Source: Gordius sp. MW1 (lineage: Eukaryota > Nematomorpha > Gordioida > Gordea > Gordiidae). From it: a stretch of 64,000 bases of DNA. The translations under genes and the position numbers were made by a program. Of this stretch, positions 10,781 to 32,280 are shown in pieces. Where the stretch lies: NCBI GenBank assembly GCA_964036665.1, contig OZ038526.1, positions 26,164,001-26,228,000 on the forward strand, given 5' to 3'. The notes below the pieces were generated by a model. That model worked only from the letters and a program-made list of their open reading frames with translations. It had not been told where the DNA came from and searched no databases. How positions within the stretch are numbered: the stretch's first letter is position 1; each line of letters begins with the position of its first letter.

Positions 10781-11042
10781 ATATTTCCGAATGCATATAT
10801 TTTTTATTATAAATGAATTCTTTTTATGTTTAATTATGAAGTTTTTACGTTATTTAAATAGATAATGAAATAATAAAGTTGTGTTTTATGTTTATTATAT
10901 AATAAAATGAAACAATAATAGAAAATCAATATATTATAGATAATTTAACAAATATAAATTATTATGAAAAAATGGGGGGCCGCAAACAAATTATAAAATA
11001 TTTGGGGGGGGGGCGCATGTATAAAAAGGTTAAGAATCACTG

Positions 11043-11360
11043 ATCTAGCGCCCCCGTCGAGCGTCTTTTTAGTCTTGGTAAATTAATTTTCAGTGAAAAG
11101 CGAACTAGCTAATTAGATGACAATATAGAAAATAACGTATTATTGAAATCAAATCATCATTTATTACCTTATGATTTTTATATAAATGTTTAAATAAATA
11201 ATACCAAAAAATATTGTTTTTTGTAACTTTAGGTGTAACTAGTTCCATCAGGTAAGTAACTGGAACTGTAATCAGTTACATTTGAAAATTTGTAACTATA
11301 ACTGTAACTAGTTACATTTTTTGTGAAAGTGACTGTAACTTAACTAGTTACTGTGGTAAA
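11043..11360 (+). pseudogene. 3' tail of a second hAT element
   Basis: 11044-11165 reads through a hAT C-terminal dimerisation block (SAPVERLFSLGKLIFSEKR, with one in-frame stop afterwards). It is followed by several GTAACTAGTTAC-type palindromic motifs at 11228-11358, which look like subterminal transposase-binding repeats. The upstream part of this transposase is absent. The Buster-like hAT ends exactly where this coding segment starts. Confidence 0.75.
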
Positions 11361-11412
11361 GACCAGGATAAGAACTGTACCTCAAATACCAAAGATAATC
11401 ATATGTAAGTAT

Positions 11413-12916
11413 CAGAGGTCAGATTTGTTTAAAATTTTGCCCGAACCCGGCCCGGTTTGATTTTATGATTAAACTGCCCGCCCGGCCCGCCCAAATCCGT
11501 CTAAGTGTCCGCCCGGCCCAGCCCGAAGCGCAGGAGCTGCCCGAAATATTACATGGGTCCGTTAAGCCCGAGTTTTTTTATTTCTATCTTAAAAATTACC
11601 CGTTAAAAACTAGCCAAATTTTGGAGAGATATTTAAGGGTAAATTTTGTTAGGCAATAAAATCATAACATTCATTAACTTATATTGTACAGCATTTTTAA
11701 ATGGGGCACCCAAGAAATTTTATCTTTAAATTCGTTTAGTTGATTAAATCAGGTTTTTAAATTAGCTTCAGCTTAAACTAATGTGATTCCCTCATTTTAA
11801 ATAGATTCGAGTATAAAAAAACTTATTTTAACTTAAGATAATTTAGTCCTTCAATAATAATGTGTTAATGATTTGTTTAAATGAATGGAATAAATAATGG
11901 AAATTTTTGTTAGAATGAATTTGAATTTTGAATATGTAACTTATAAATAATATTCTGTTTAAACGTGGCGCCTTGAAGACGCCGATCGTAAGATTTTAAG
12001 AGGGAAAACACTTTTCTCATAAATCATTCCTTATTTAATATTTTATAATCTATCTCTAATCTACTTTTTAACTCCTAAAAAAATGGATGTTTGTCTAAAC
12101 TGCACGCACATGCACATGCGTTGCGTTAGTTAGTAATAAAAAAAGGACGTAAAAGTAAATATTCAAATTCATTAAATTCTTTTAAAAACCAACGTAGTTA
12201 GCGATAGGATTAACCCTCGAGAGCATTCGTGGGACATTACGGACCCTACGATAGTTATAAACATACATATAAAATGCTTTTAAAGACGAATTCTGGCCTT
12301 TCATTAGTCTAATATTTTACCAAGAACTAAATTTGGGGAATTTTATAACTTTTGGCCCACTACTTTTTAAAAAATAGCATCTTTTTGGTCACAAGGGTCC
12401 TGTGTGTGTGCCCCATGAATAAATGTTTAGTTATAAAAAGTTAAAAAATGGGGCCATTTTATACCCCACAAATGCTCTCGCGTTCGGGATTTTCAGGATA
12501 CTCTCGAGGGTTAAATAAAGGGAAGGGAGTGCTAAGCTAAGCTTTCTCAATTAAATAAAATAATAACAAATTTTTTAATTTACACTGAATATAGTTTTTT
12601 TAATTTCATTAATAAAGCACACTAAAAATACAATTTTAAATACCATTTCTAATCAAATTGTGTTTAACACACGGGAGGGATAAAAAATGTGCAGCTTTTC
12701 CTATAACTTTTACTATAAGTGTGGTTAAAGGTGAAGCTGTAACCTCAAGGCAATTCAATCTAGAAATTTTCAAAAACAATCTATTTTATATAAAAAGTCA
12801 CACCCTAATATAATTTAATTATACCCGAATTTTATCAAAACGTGCCCGCCCAAAAAAGTAAAATTTAAGACAGTTGCCCGGCGGGTCGGGCAGTGGGCCG
12901 GGCATTCTGATCTCTG
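11413..12916. mobile_element. Non-autonomous hAT element with perfect 8-bp TSD
   Basis: Starts CAGAGGTCAGA and ends TCTGATCTCTG, with CCCGGCCC-rich subterminal blocks on both sides. It is flanked on each side by the identical 8-mer GTAAGTAT (11405-11412 and 12917-12924), diagnostic of hAT insertion. It contains no transposase. A piggyBac-type MITE is nested inside at 12214-12510. Confidence 0.92.
12214..12510. mobile_element. piggyBac-type MITE nested in the hAT element
   Basis: Flanked by TTAA on both sides (12210-12213 and 12511-12514), with ends CCCTCGAGAG and CTCTCGAGGG. TTAA target sites and CCCT/AGGG termini are the piggyBac signature. About 297 bp, no coding capacity. Confidence 0.85.
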
Positions 12917-13094
12917 GTAAGTATTCGTGTTAAACGAAATAATGCGAAATGATGTATTTTATTAAACCATTTCATAACATTTTATTTTATAAAGGTGAGC
13001 GTTTTCGTGTTTGAAAAACAATAACAAGAGCCAAATAATAGGGAACATGTATGTTATATTTAGCCCATTTCTCAAAATTCGTTTAACATCAAAC

Positions 13095-13550
13095 CCATGT
13101 TTTGTAATAACAACCTACCTAGAACGTTGAACCTGAGTTCATTTTGTATTCTCTATTAATTAATTCGTTTCTATTAATTTATATAATACATATATAACAA
13201 ATTTTGTGAAAAACAAGGTACCTGGCTACAATGAACTCGAGTTCATTATATATTATCTTTATTAATGTTTAATTTGTTTCTACTAAATTATATGATTCAT
13301 AACAAGCTTTGCGAAAAACAAAATACTTGGCTACAATGAACTCGAGTTCATTATATATTATCTTTATTAATGTTTAATTTGTTTCTACTAAATTATATGA
13401 TTCATAACAAGTTTTGCGAAAAACAAGGTACCTGGCTACAATGAACTAGAGTTCATAATATATTCTATAATAATGTTTGATTTGTTTCTACTAACTTATA
13501 TGATTCATAGAAAACAAGTTTTGCGAAAAACAAAGTATATTTAGCTATAA
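13095..13550. repeat. 105-bp tandem array upstream of a secreted-protein gene
   Basis: GAAAAACAA-type unit starts at 13208, 13313, 13418 and 13525 (periods 105, 105, 107), with a more diverged unit before them. Each core unit holds an 18-bp palindrome AATGAACTCGAGTTCATT (13230-13247 and 13335-13352, imperfect at 13440-13457). The array ends about 70 bp before the ATG at 13618. Confidence 0.9.
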
Positions 13551-13993
13551 AAGTTGAATTCAATTTAAATTTTCTATCAAAATTCTATTTTTCTTACACA
13601 ATTAAAACATTTCAGCAATGCACCTCTTCTTCGCTATTCTATCGCTGCTGCTTATATTTGGTGATGGAACTACAAGTAATCATTGTTTAACCTCCTCATT
13701 TATTTTTCTTTTAATTTTTGAGGTTGTTTGCTATTTAAAATTGTTTAAACTTCAAGAAAATATCACTTATATTTAAAGAGCTTGTCTAGATTACATTTAA
13801 AAATATTTTTACAAAATAATAATACCATTCGTTAGTGGCTAACCGCGTCCCATAGTTTTTCATAGGCCGGGCTTTAGGTTGGTCTAGCTATGTCAAAATA
13901 TATTTGAAATCCATGACTTATTAGACTTAAGAAAGAAACTCGTAACTATGAAAAATACTCTATACATATTTGCTGCAAAATATTTTGTTTATT

Positions 13994-14720
13994 CATGGGC
14001 GTAGCCAACGGAAGGGCAGGGAAAAATTTATTAAAATTATGGCTAACTGTGGTGTTTCCCCCTCTCTGAATTATTATTACTTATTTTTATTACTTTACGC
14101 GTAACACACGATTGTTTATTAGCTTATTTATTTTTGTTGGTTTGTTTATTTCCCCCTCCCCCACACACGCATATAAATACGCTATTGTGCCAAATCCCTC
14201 TACGATTAAAATAGATTTTATTACCCATTTTGATCGAGCGCTGTTTCGTGATCGAGCACTTTTAATGGCCTTCGCGTTCGCGTTATATTAGTATAGAACG
14301 TATTTTATTAACATGAATTTGCAAGCGCTGGTTATTATTTTATTCGGTTCTTTTAAAAAAAAAAGCGCATTCATGTTATTACTAATTTTTATCGCAGTGT
14401 TATTATAAAAAGGAAGAAAGCACATTCATCATTATTCATTCATTCATTCTTCCTTCTTATTTTTGTGTTTCGCTTAATTTTACGAATAAACATAATAGTC
14501 CTCCCTTTTTGGGGGAGGACCCGTCGCGTCTTTAGATCAAAATAAATTAATAATAATAACCTTCTAGAACAATGTAAATTATTTCGTGCCTGTTTAAAGA
14601 AATCTCGTCAGTTGTTAACTGATTTCTTAGGGATTTATAACTAACATTTGAAAAAATGATATTTTGCCACTCCCTAAACCATTATTGCCCCCTCTAATTC
14701 CAATGCTGACTACGCCCATG
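13994..14720. mobile_element. Longer MITE with GGGCGTAGCCA ends
   Basis: CATGGGCGTAGCCA at the left and TGACTACGCCCATG at the right, 727 bp apart; same family as 167-326. The interior is AT-rich, with T/C-rich tracts and a small hairpin (CCTCCCTTTTTGGGGGAGG) near 14501-14519. It lies in intron 1 of the secreted-protein gene. Confidence 0.7.
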
Positions 14721-14763
14721 AAACGAAACAATAGGTAGTAGTAGAGGCAAGAGGGTAACAATT

Positions 14764-14870
14764 AATGTTGTAAAAAGGGCTGGGTATTGTTAGGCCGACC
14801 ATTGGTTTTAGTCGTTTAAACATAAACAGACCAAAGGATTTTAGGTCTGTTTTCCTTACTCGCATTAATA
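14764..14870. mobile_element. Truncated copy of the GTCGAC-rich MITE
   Basis: GTTGTAAAAAGGGCTGGGTA and following sequence match the left end of 7728-8138; the right part is missing. Confidence 0.65.
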
Positions 14871-14919
14871 TACCAAAAGGAAATGAGGATATATATAGCT
14901 AAGCCTGTTATGGAGGTAT

Positions 14920-15660
14920 AAAATTTAAAAATACATAGGTCCAGTCAGAATTGTGGCTTTAACAACGTTGCACATCAAGCGTTCAACAGCGAGACGTAAA
15001 CCATTGCAAAGTTTTGACTTACTGTTATTGCGTATCACGATAATCGGTACGCCAATTTTCAAATGCAGCATGTGAGGATCCCTGCCAGATCATTTGAATT
15101 TAAAAATTCGATTGGATATTTAATAGCTTAACAACATGATTGCCATGAATGTTAGACAGAATGAGATTGTTAAGCTCATGGACGTTTTTATTCTTGGGGG
15201 CGAGAAAAGCCTTTGGCGGAGCCAAAGTTGATCATGATAATGGGTGTTAATATTTGGAAATACTTTTTCAGCCAAAGCAGTTTTAGACGGAACAAAATTG
15301 CAGATGTTGGTAGGAAAACAAATCCGTCCTGAGCATATATCAAGGTGCACCGACCCAATTTCTAAAAATTGCATGGGAGAATATCTCACATGCAAGATCA
15401 TTTTGAAATACTACACGCATATTAGTAGTTAGATTTAATGTTTTGAAATAAGGCAACAAAATAGAATATTTTAGGCAGGCATTAATTTAGTCCGATGGGG
15501 TGGATCGTAAGAGAACTGATAAAGTCTGGCTGAAATCTCCTGAAAGCAATAATATTGCGTTATCAAAAGGTTTGAGGGTTCTTCGTAAATCTTGCGATAC
15601 CGATTAGAGCTTCGAACGATTTTTCATGGGCCATTGTGCATTCATCAGAAATTATGTAAT
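14920..15660 (-). pseudogene. Helitron PIF1-like helicase fragment
   Basis: The minus strand shows, in order, IISDECTMAHEKSFEAL (helicase motif II region, 15660-15610), a degraded GDFRQ-type stretch, then SGRICFPTNICNF and ALAEKVFPNIN (15401-15230), then AILAPKN-like and EFLNS...LKIGVPI-like segments down to about 14920. This order is that of the C-terminal half of Helitron Rep/helicase proteins. Frameshifts and stops break it. No Rep domain, 5' TC end or 3' CTRR hairpin was identified, so it is a fragment lying in intron 1 of the secreted-protein gene. Confidence 0.75.
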
Positions 15661-16972
15661 ACTTTAAACAACCAAAAAACATTAAAAACGAGCATTTTGA
15701 AATTAGATTATAAAAGTATTATGTAATATGTCGAAAGAGCAATATGATCATAGGGTTTCTTAATAAAAAAATCTTTTCCTTCTTTTCAAATCTTATCACG
15801 TAGGATTCTATTAATGCAAGACCAACCTCGTTTCGAACTTGATAAATTATACGTTAAATCTAAAAGATTAAAATGAAAATCTGTTGGTTCGACGACTGCT
15901 ATAATAAAAATTTTAATGATATAAAGTTCTCAATTGAGTTTACGTGTCAATATAATTTATAATTTAGATTCAATGGTTCCCGTAAAGACACCATTTTGGG
16001 ACGATTTCCTGCAGAGACTTCAGAAATTTGGTAATAATAATAACACGAACAAGAAAAACAACCGGCAAATTGTTTACAAATTTTAATAGAAATTTTCGGA
16101 CACGAATATATTTCTAATTTTTTACCTATACGTCAAGTTTTTAATATATTTGCTGTCAAAGTTGATAAAACTTGGCGCTTTTTAAACGTCAATAACTCGC
16201 AAATTAATCAGTAAAAATTTATTAAATAAATTTGATTTATAAATAAAGAGGAGAGGAATTCATTGAATCCTTCTTATTTTTATAAACATCAAATAATAGG
16301 GGCATTATAAAAACAAACCATTGTTTATACTTTATAAAACACAAATATAAATCTGTTTGATTTTTTAACGAGCTTTTAGCCGGCCCGGCCCAAGCCGTTA
16401 GGTTATATTAAGGCCCCTTCAGGCCGGCCCATTGTTTTATTTTAAGGCAGAAGCCCGTCCAAGCCCAGCCCGTGGGGTCTAGTGTTAAAAAGGAAAAGAG
16501 GGAGGGCGACCTTAAGTCTGGGGCAATTTGTCAATGTATAAAGTTAGAGATAAGTTTATTTTTAATATATATAACAAAGCTAGGGAAAAAACATTTCCCC
16601 CCCTTTGTTTATAAAAACTACAAGTTACCAAATTTGCAAGTTAGCAACGTTTGAAAAATGCCAAAATCTCTTTGTTTAGCAACCTTGACAGCAATTAATT
16701 CAAAAACTTGACGGATTTGGAAAAACTTAAAATATATTCGTGTTCACAGTAAAAAACTCTACCGAAATCTGCAAACAGTTTGCCAGTTGATTTTATAAGT
16801 CCATTATTTGTCGACCAGTGAATAAATATGTGCAATAATAGAATCGTTAAGTGGTTAAGAAAGAATACGTTATGATAATTAAAGCTTCATAATATAAATT
16901 GTTTTATATTAACAAATATTCTAGCTAATTTTTGTTATTGCTCTAAAAGATGAATTAATCTAACTTTTTTAG
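15661..16972. other. Intronic AT-rich sequence
   Basis: Rest of the first intron of the secreted-protein gene. It contains a GC-rich patch at about 16377-16482 with repeated CCCGGCCC/GGCCGGCCC-type motifs, similar in composition to the hAT ends at 1234 and 11413 but without a clear element structure. No exon supported. Confidence 0.45.
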
Positions 16973-17250
16973 GCTTCATTTGCCAACAAAATTTTCACTC
17001 CTTACGAATGGGTTTGAGTCTCATCTGTCCAGAAAATCCAATTGATCCAGAGTAAACTAACAATTATACAAATCAATTAATCAAGTGCGATCAAAAATTA
17101 AAGGGAAATTATTAATTTTCAATAAAAATTATTGTGCTTAACTTTATTTCGTTTAATATAGCCTAATTCTCACTTAATTTTTATTTTTTTCCGTTTAACA
17201 GTCTCCATAAAGTTGCAAATTTAACTTGAGAGTCAGTGTTTTTTGATACA

Positions 17251-17412
17251 AGGCGTAGCCAGGGGGGGGGGCAGTGAGGGGCGCTGCTCCCTCTAAATTC
17301 AAAAATTTGTTAAAATTTATTTAAATTATGGCCAAATTTCAAAAAAAGATCACTTTGCCCCTCCCTAACTCATTATTGCCCCCCTCTAATTCCATTGCTG
17401 GCTACGCTCATG
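17251..17412. mobile_element. Diverged short MITE of the GGCGTAGCCA family
   Basis: Left AGGCGTAGCCAGGGGGGG and right TGCTGGCTACGCTCATGG, 162 bp apart, in the second intron of the secreted-protein gene. The interior resembles the left part of 13994-14720 (TCACTTTGCCCCTCCCTAA). Confidence 0.65.
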
Positions 17413-18435
17413 GCTATAATCATAATATCATTTTTGTATAACTCATTTCTTTAAATTTATAAGTACAACCTATTAATTTTATTATAATTTATTAACCAAT
17501 TTTTTTACAAATCAACTTCTTATAACTTTTACAATAACAAATTTTTTTATCATTTAAATATATTCAATTTTTGTTTGCTTTAATTATGTAATTTGAAACA
17601 AAAGTAAGTTTGATGATAAGAATTAAAATTCCAGCCAGATTATCTCGCTACAATTGAATAAACTGAGGCATTTATATGTAAATAATCTGAATTAAATATT
17701 ATGGATTTTTATTTGACATCAAAAATAAACAATCTTTTTCAAAATATTCCATAAATTTAAGGTTCCGATACTTTACATAATAAAAGTGTAACTAAAATCA
17801 AATTTTATAATTTTGATCAAAATTAGCTAATAGAGAAGGAGGTGTAAGAGTTGTATGAAAGGTTAAATGTTCATTCCCTTAAGATAAAGTTGGTTTAAAT
17901 TATAAAAACTATTTTTGATTAATACGTTGGCTAGTTTTGTTTCTGAAAGGCCTCGGGCCTAGGATTGGGCTGCCCATCAGGCTTGACTTTTACCCTAGGT
18001 CTTTAATCTAGTTAGAGAGGTGTGGCTTTACTATTACTGCTCTTTAAATTATATAAATACGAAAACCTTAACAAAAATATACGAGGTTTATACACAACAA
18101 AACAAGAATAATAAGCCAAATTTTTAACTGGGCCTTTACTTTTTAATGGGCCCTGCCAGAGCCGGGTAATTATAATTGTGGCCTGTAGTTTTTTTAAACA
18201 GACCCGTCTGACTCGGTTTAATCTTAATTTATAGGCAAATGTGTATAATGATTTTGAAACGAAACTTTATCTGAAAAATGCCCCACCTATTTTATTAAAA
18301 ACTTTCAAATTAGAGCTTCTCTCATAAACATTGCATATTTTAAATTTGTTTGATCTTAAAAGCATTTAAAATTAAAGAAAATGATGTAATTTTCAACTGA
18401 AGCAAAATCAAAACCTTATATCATAATGTATGTAG
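17413..18435. other. Intronic AT-rich sequence with GC patches
   Basis: Remainder of intron 2 of the secreted-protein gene. Patches at about 17947-18000 and 18128-18215 are rich in GGCCC/GGGCC motifs of unknown origin. No coding signal seen. Confidence 0.4.
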
Positions 18436-18683
18436 TGTCGCAGTAAAAGTAACTCATCAAGGTACTAAAAGGTCGATCCATTTGCCGATTTCCTTTGGAA
18501 ACACACTCCATAATGTGTATCCTAACGCTAAAATAGCTCTGAATCTATTAGGAAATATCGAAAAGTTATGGTGGCGCTCTTTGAGTCAGGTAATACTATA
18601 ATAAAATTTTGTTTTTCATTGCGAAGATCATAAATGTTGCCTAATGGGATTAAACTAAAATGTTTTTTTAGCTCAAACTTAAA

Positions 18684-28838
<10,155 letters not shown>

Positions 28839-29832
28839 TTCTACGCAAAATGTGGAAAGCTGAAAATACGGAAAACTAATCAAATGCATTGGCAATTTCG
28901 CAGAATATGCGTCAAAAGAACTAAAACCAATATGTATGTTTTGACCATTTAGTACTTTATGTGTGATCACAAATAGTGTTCATATGTAAAATTATATTAA
29001 GGTATTATATATATTTAAACTCATCTATATATTAATAAGTATATAAGCATTAAGTATATACATTTACACTTATGTAAGCACAATATATGATTATTATTAT
29101 AGATTTATACCTATATACTTAGCTACCTATACAAACACTTTAATAAATAATATTTTTAGTTGATTTGTAAATAAAGTTTGAAATGTGTTGCTTTATTACT
29201 TGAAAGAATCTATTTAAACCAGAATTTGTTAGCACGTCAAATGCAAAAACATAATTATATCAAGCTTATTAATTGAAGGTAACTATCAAAAATAAAATGT
29301 TTAGCATTTTGAAAGCAAAAATTAAATTGTGTCAGCAGCAATCATTTTTCACATATTTATATATTGTTTGTTACCTGAGGGGATCTATCTAAATACAAAT
29401 TCCTTAGCATTTTAAAAGCAAAAACCATATGTCAAGCAACAATAATTTTTCACAAACTTACAACCTTATGTTATATTACTTCAAGGGATCTATCTAAATC
29501 ATAATTTTTTGAAAGCAAAAACCTAATTATGTCAAGCAACAATCATTTTCACAAACTTATATGTTTTATATTAATTGAAGGAAAATATCTAAATGAATAT
29601 ACTAAAACCAATTAAATGCTTTGACAATTTATCACCTTATGTGTGATCATAAATAATATTCACATGTATTGTATAATTATATTAAGGTATTATATATATT
29701 TATACTCATGTATATATTCTTAGGTATATAAGCATTAAATATATTACACTTATATAAGCAAGTTATATGATTATAAATATAGATTTATATACTTACACCT
29801 ATATAAAGACACTTTAATAAATAAATTGGAAT
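28839..29832. repeat. Higher-order tandem repeat (~690 bp) with ~115-bp subunits
   Basis: 28910-29160 resembles 29610-29830 (ACTTTATGTGTGATCA, TATTAAGGTATTATATATAT, CACTTTAATAAATAA). Between them lie about four ~115-bp units containing TTTTAAAAGCAAAAACC and CAACAATCATTTTTCACA. The same subunits continue beyond the Gypsy element at 33885-34310. No gene. Confidence 0.8.
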
Positions 29833-30008
29833 TGTTACGACTGGGAACCTTTATTTACTACTTCGAAGCGATACAATAATAGAAAAGTGAGTAAAACGTG
29901 TATATCAAACGCATATATAAGTTACAACCAATTAACGATAATTTGATTGACAACACATCGGTAAATAACATATCCCCTGAGGCGCTTCGCACTCCATTTA
30001 CCTCTACA
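29833..30008 (-). repeat. 3' LTR of the Gypsy element
   Basis: 176 bp, TG...CA termini (TGTTACGACT to CTCTACA on the plus strand). Differs from the 5' LTR by the absence of AGAT, two missing bases near the end and a few substitutions, so insertion is not very recent. Confidence 0.92.
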
Positions 30009-30023
30009 GTTCCCCCCTTTTCA
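30009..30023 (-). other. Polypurine tract
   Basis: Minus strand AAAAGGGGGGAAC directly abutting the 3' LTR, the expected plus-strand priming site of an LTR retrotransposon. Confidence 0.85.
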
Positions 30024-30251
30024 CAGACAAAATCCTTAAGGAATGCTAGCGGTTTCCGACTACGTTGCGGTTATCTAGGTTCTTCTCTGGGCGTTCCTGA
30101 CTGGTTTGAATTTGTTCCCTTGTAGCACTTGTTCCCCGGTTTTGCAATTGTTCCCTTGAAGCACTTCTTCCCGCTTCCCTTTCTGATGATATCCTCTGCG
30201 GCCACCCGTTCTCTTATCCCAGTGTGGTCCAAACCAGGATCTTCCGTTTTC

Positions 30252-31072
30252 TTACTTGATCCACGTGTCGGTGGTGTTTTCTTCTGCCCATACATCGTAA
30301 GACCGACTACCGTGCTTGGCTTTTATCGTGCCTTCTACCCATTTGCTTGGTCCTAAAAACATACGTACCCAAACCAAGTCTCCTACGTTGAACATCCGCG
30401 GGTTCCCGGTCTCTAACCATTGTTGTGGTAGGGTTTCCCTCAATACCTCCCATTCGGTTCGCACACCCCTTTTTAGCATCACCTCTGCTGAGCTTTTATT
30501 GATTGTGGGGTGTTTTGTCGATCTGTAGTTTTCCAAAAATCTACTTAGCCCTACTTCCGACTCGTTTCTAATAATGGCTTCTTTAATTAATCGTACATAT
30601 CGTTAGACGCAGGAAGGTAAGGAGCTGTCCATCGCTGATTAATCCCTCTCATCTTGCAAAAAGTCTGTAATTCCTGTCCTTTGAATTGCGGGCCGTTATC
30701 TGATATTAACCATGGCGGATTTCCAAATCTAGCAAACGTTTCGGCAAGTTTTTTTATAATGGTGGTCGCTGTGGTGTCTTCTAATTTGAACACTTCTACC
30801 CATTTCGAGCTATTGTCCACCATCATCAAGTATGACTTACCCTTGAGGGGACTCATGATATCGATATGTACTTGAACCCACGGTTTATGGCTAGGTTGAC
30901 AATACGGTGCCTTCTTCGCCGCCGCGGCAGTGTAATTGCAATTCCGGCACCCTTTCACTACGCTCAATAAGTCATCGTCGAGAGTAGGCCACCATATATA
31001 CTGCCCCGCCACTTCTTGCATTCGCTTGATACCCACGTGGCCATTTATGTAATCTTTGGAGTACCGCTCCAC
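30252..31072 (-). pseudogene. Gypsy integrase, missing catalytic Glu region
   Basis: The frame 31072-30587 holds the end of the zinc-binding domain (CRNC at residues 42-45) and the core with HIDIMSP (Asp 71) and ISDNGPQF (Asp 125). It runs to LPASN and then breaks. The following frame resumes at VRLIKEA about where sequence after the catalytic Glu belongs, so a few codons including the Glu are missing and the frame shifts. 30536-30252 carries the C-terminal part (NVGDLVWVRMF). It cannot be catalytically active as it stands. Confidence 0.88.
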
Positions 31073-32218
31073 GTAACTTAGCCGGAATTAATATTCGTCG
31101 TCCTTTGTAAAATATTATGGTTTTGGCTTCGTGTAACTTTGGCAGGTGTTTTTCGTAGGAGCGTTTTAGACCATCCGTGACCATTGTGTTTTGTCTACCT
31201 CTCATCCACTCTTTTAACTGACGTAGCCTGGGATCATCCAAGGTGTGTTGTCTTACTACGTCCAATGATATAAATGGATTTGTCGAGTCTTCTGGCATTT
31301 CCTCGCTAACCTGATACGCGTTTTCGTTCGGTTTTCTGGACAAGAAATCTGCTGCGTTTTCGGATCCCTTGTTGTACACAAATTGGTCGTGTAGCCTGAT
31401 ACCATGAGCGTCCACCTAGTTAGACGTGGTGACCATTGTTCCTTACCCTTTTTGCTCTGATCAAAAATATAAACTAGGGGTCTATGATCCGTCATGATAG
31501 TAACGCTTCGTCCTTGTATATATTCATTGAACTTTTTTAGACCATAAACCACTGCAAGGGCCTCTCGTTCGATTGTCGAATACCGGCTTTCGCTATCGTT
31601 TAATGCTCTTGAAGCATAGGCCACCACTCTCCAATTCTCTCCTGGTGCTCGTTGCTGTAAAATGGCCCCTAACCCTGTACCAGAGGCGTCTACGACCAGG
31701 CCAGTCTCCCAATCTCCATTAAAGTATGCCAGTACAGGGGCTTTAGTCAGCGCGGACTTGATGGCTTCAAATGCGCCTTGTAGTTCTCCATCCCAATGGT
31801 ACAAAACGTTTTTTTTCATGAGTTTCTGAATCGGGTGCACGATTTTGGCGTAGTCCTTAATAAACTTTGAACAATATGCTGTTAACCCAAGGAACGATTT
31901 TATTTCATTTTTGTTTAAATTTTTCCACTGCTTGACCAGTTCGGCTTTATTGTCGTTGATTTTAATCCCCTTGTTACTTATTACGTATCCCAAAAATGTT
32001 ACTTCCTTGGCCCACAAGATGCTCTTGGAAATGTTTGGCACGAAACCCCACTTTTGTAACGTTTCTAGTACTTTGAGTAACCGCTCGTTGTGGATTTCTT
32101 CTGTTTCCCCTGCGATTAGTATATTATCGATGTATACCGCTACCCCCTCCATGCCTCCTAATATCTGATCCATTGTTTTTTGGAAAATCGCCGTGGCACA
32201 ATTTAAGCCAAAATGCAT
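30972..32218 (-). pseudogene. Gypsy reverse transcriptase (C part) and RNase H
   Basis: Frame 32218-31256 carries the RT active-site block as YIDN (residues 29-32) where YIDD is usual, so the second catalytic Asp is changed. GYVISNKGI and FLGLTAYCSKFI follow, then RNase H with VVDASGTGLGAIL, YSTIEREALAVVYG and MTDHRPLVYI. A frameshift near 31415 moves the rest (DFLSRKP) into frame 31415-30972, which ends in the integrase zinc region. Continuous with the upstream protease/RT part across a frameshift at 32280. Confidence 0.9.
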
Positions 32219-32280
32219 CCGGTTAACTTTAAATAAGCCCTTGTGGGTGGAGATAGCTAATCGTTGGCTCGTCTCTGGAC

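Larger units (their letters stand above)
8387..11042 (+). mobile_element. hAT transposon, ZBED5/Buster-like, inactive
   Basis: Left end CAGTGATTCTTAACC and right end GGTTAAGAATCACTG form a 15-bp perfect terminal inverted repeat typical of hAT elements of the Buster/Charlie type. It encloses a BED-finger transposase broken into several frames. The 8-bp flanks (TGTCTATA and ATCTAGCG) do not match, so the two ends may not have arrived together. A deletion derivative with the same ends sits at 44251-44977, and a 3'-truncated sister copy at 27069-28838. Confidence 0.9.

Noticed and set aside
15244..15432. 62-codon plus-strand frame
   Set aside because: Antisense to the Helitron helicase fragment, which has clear motifs on the minus strand.
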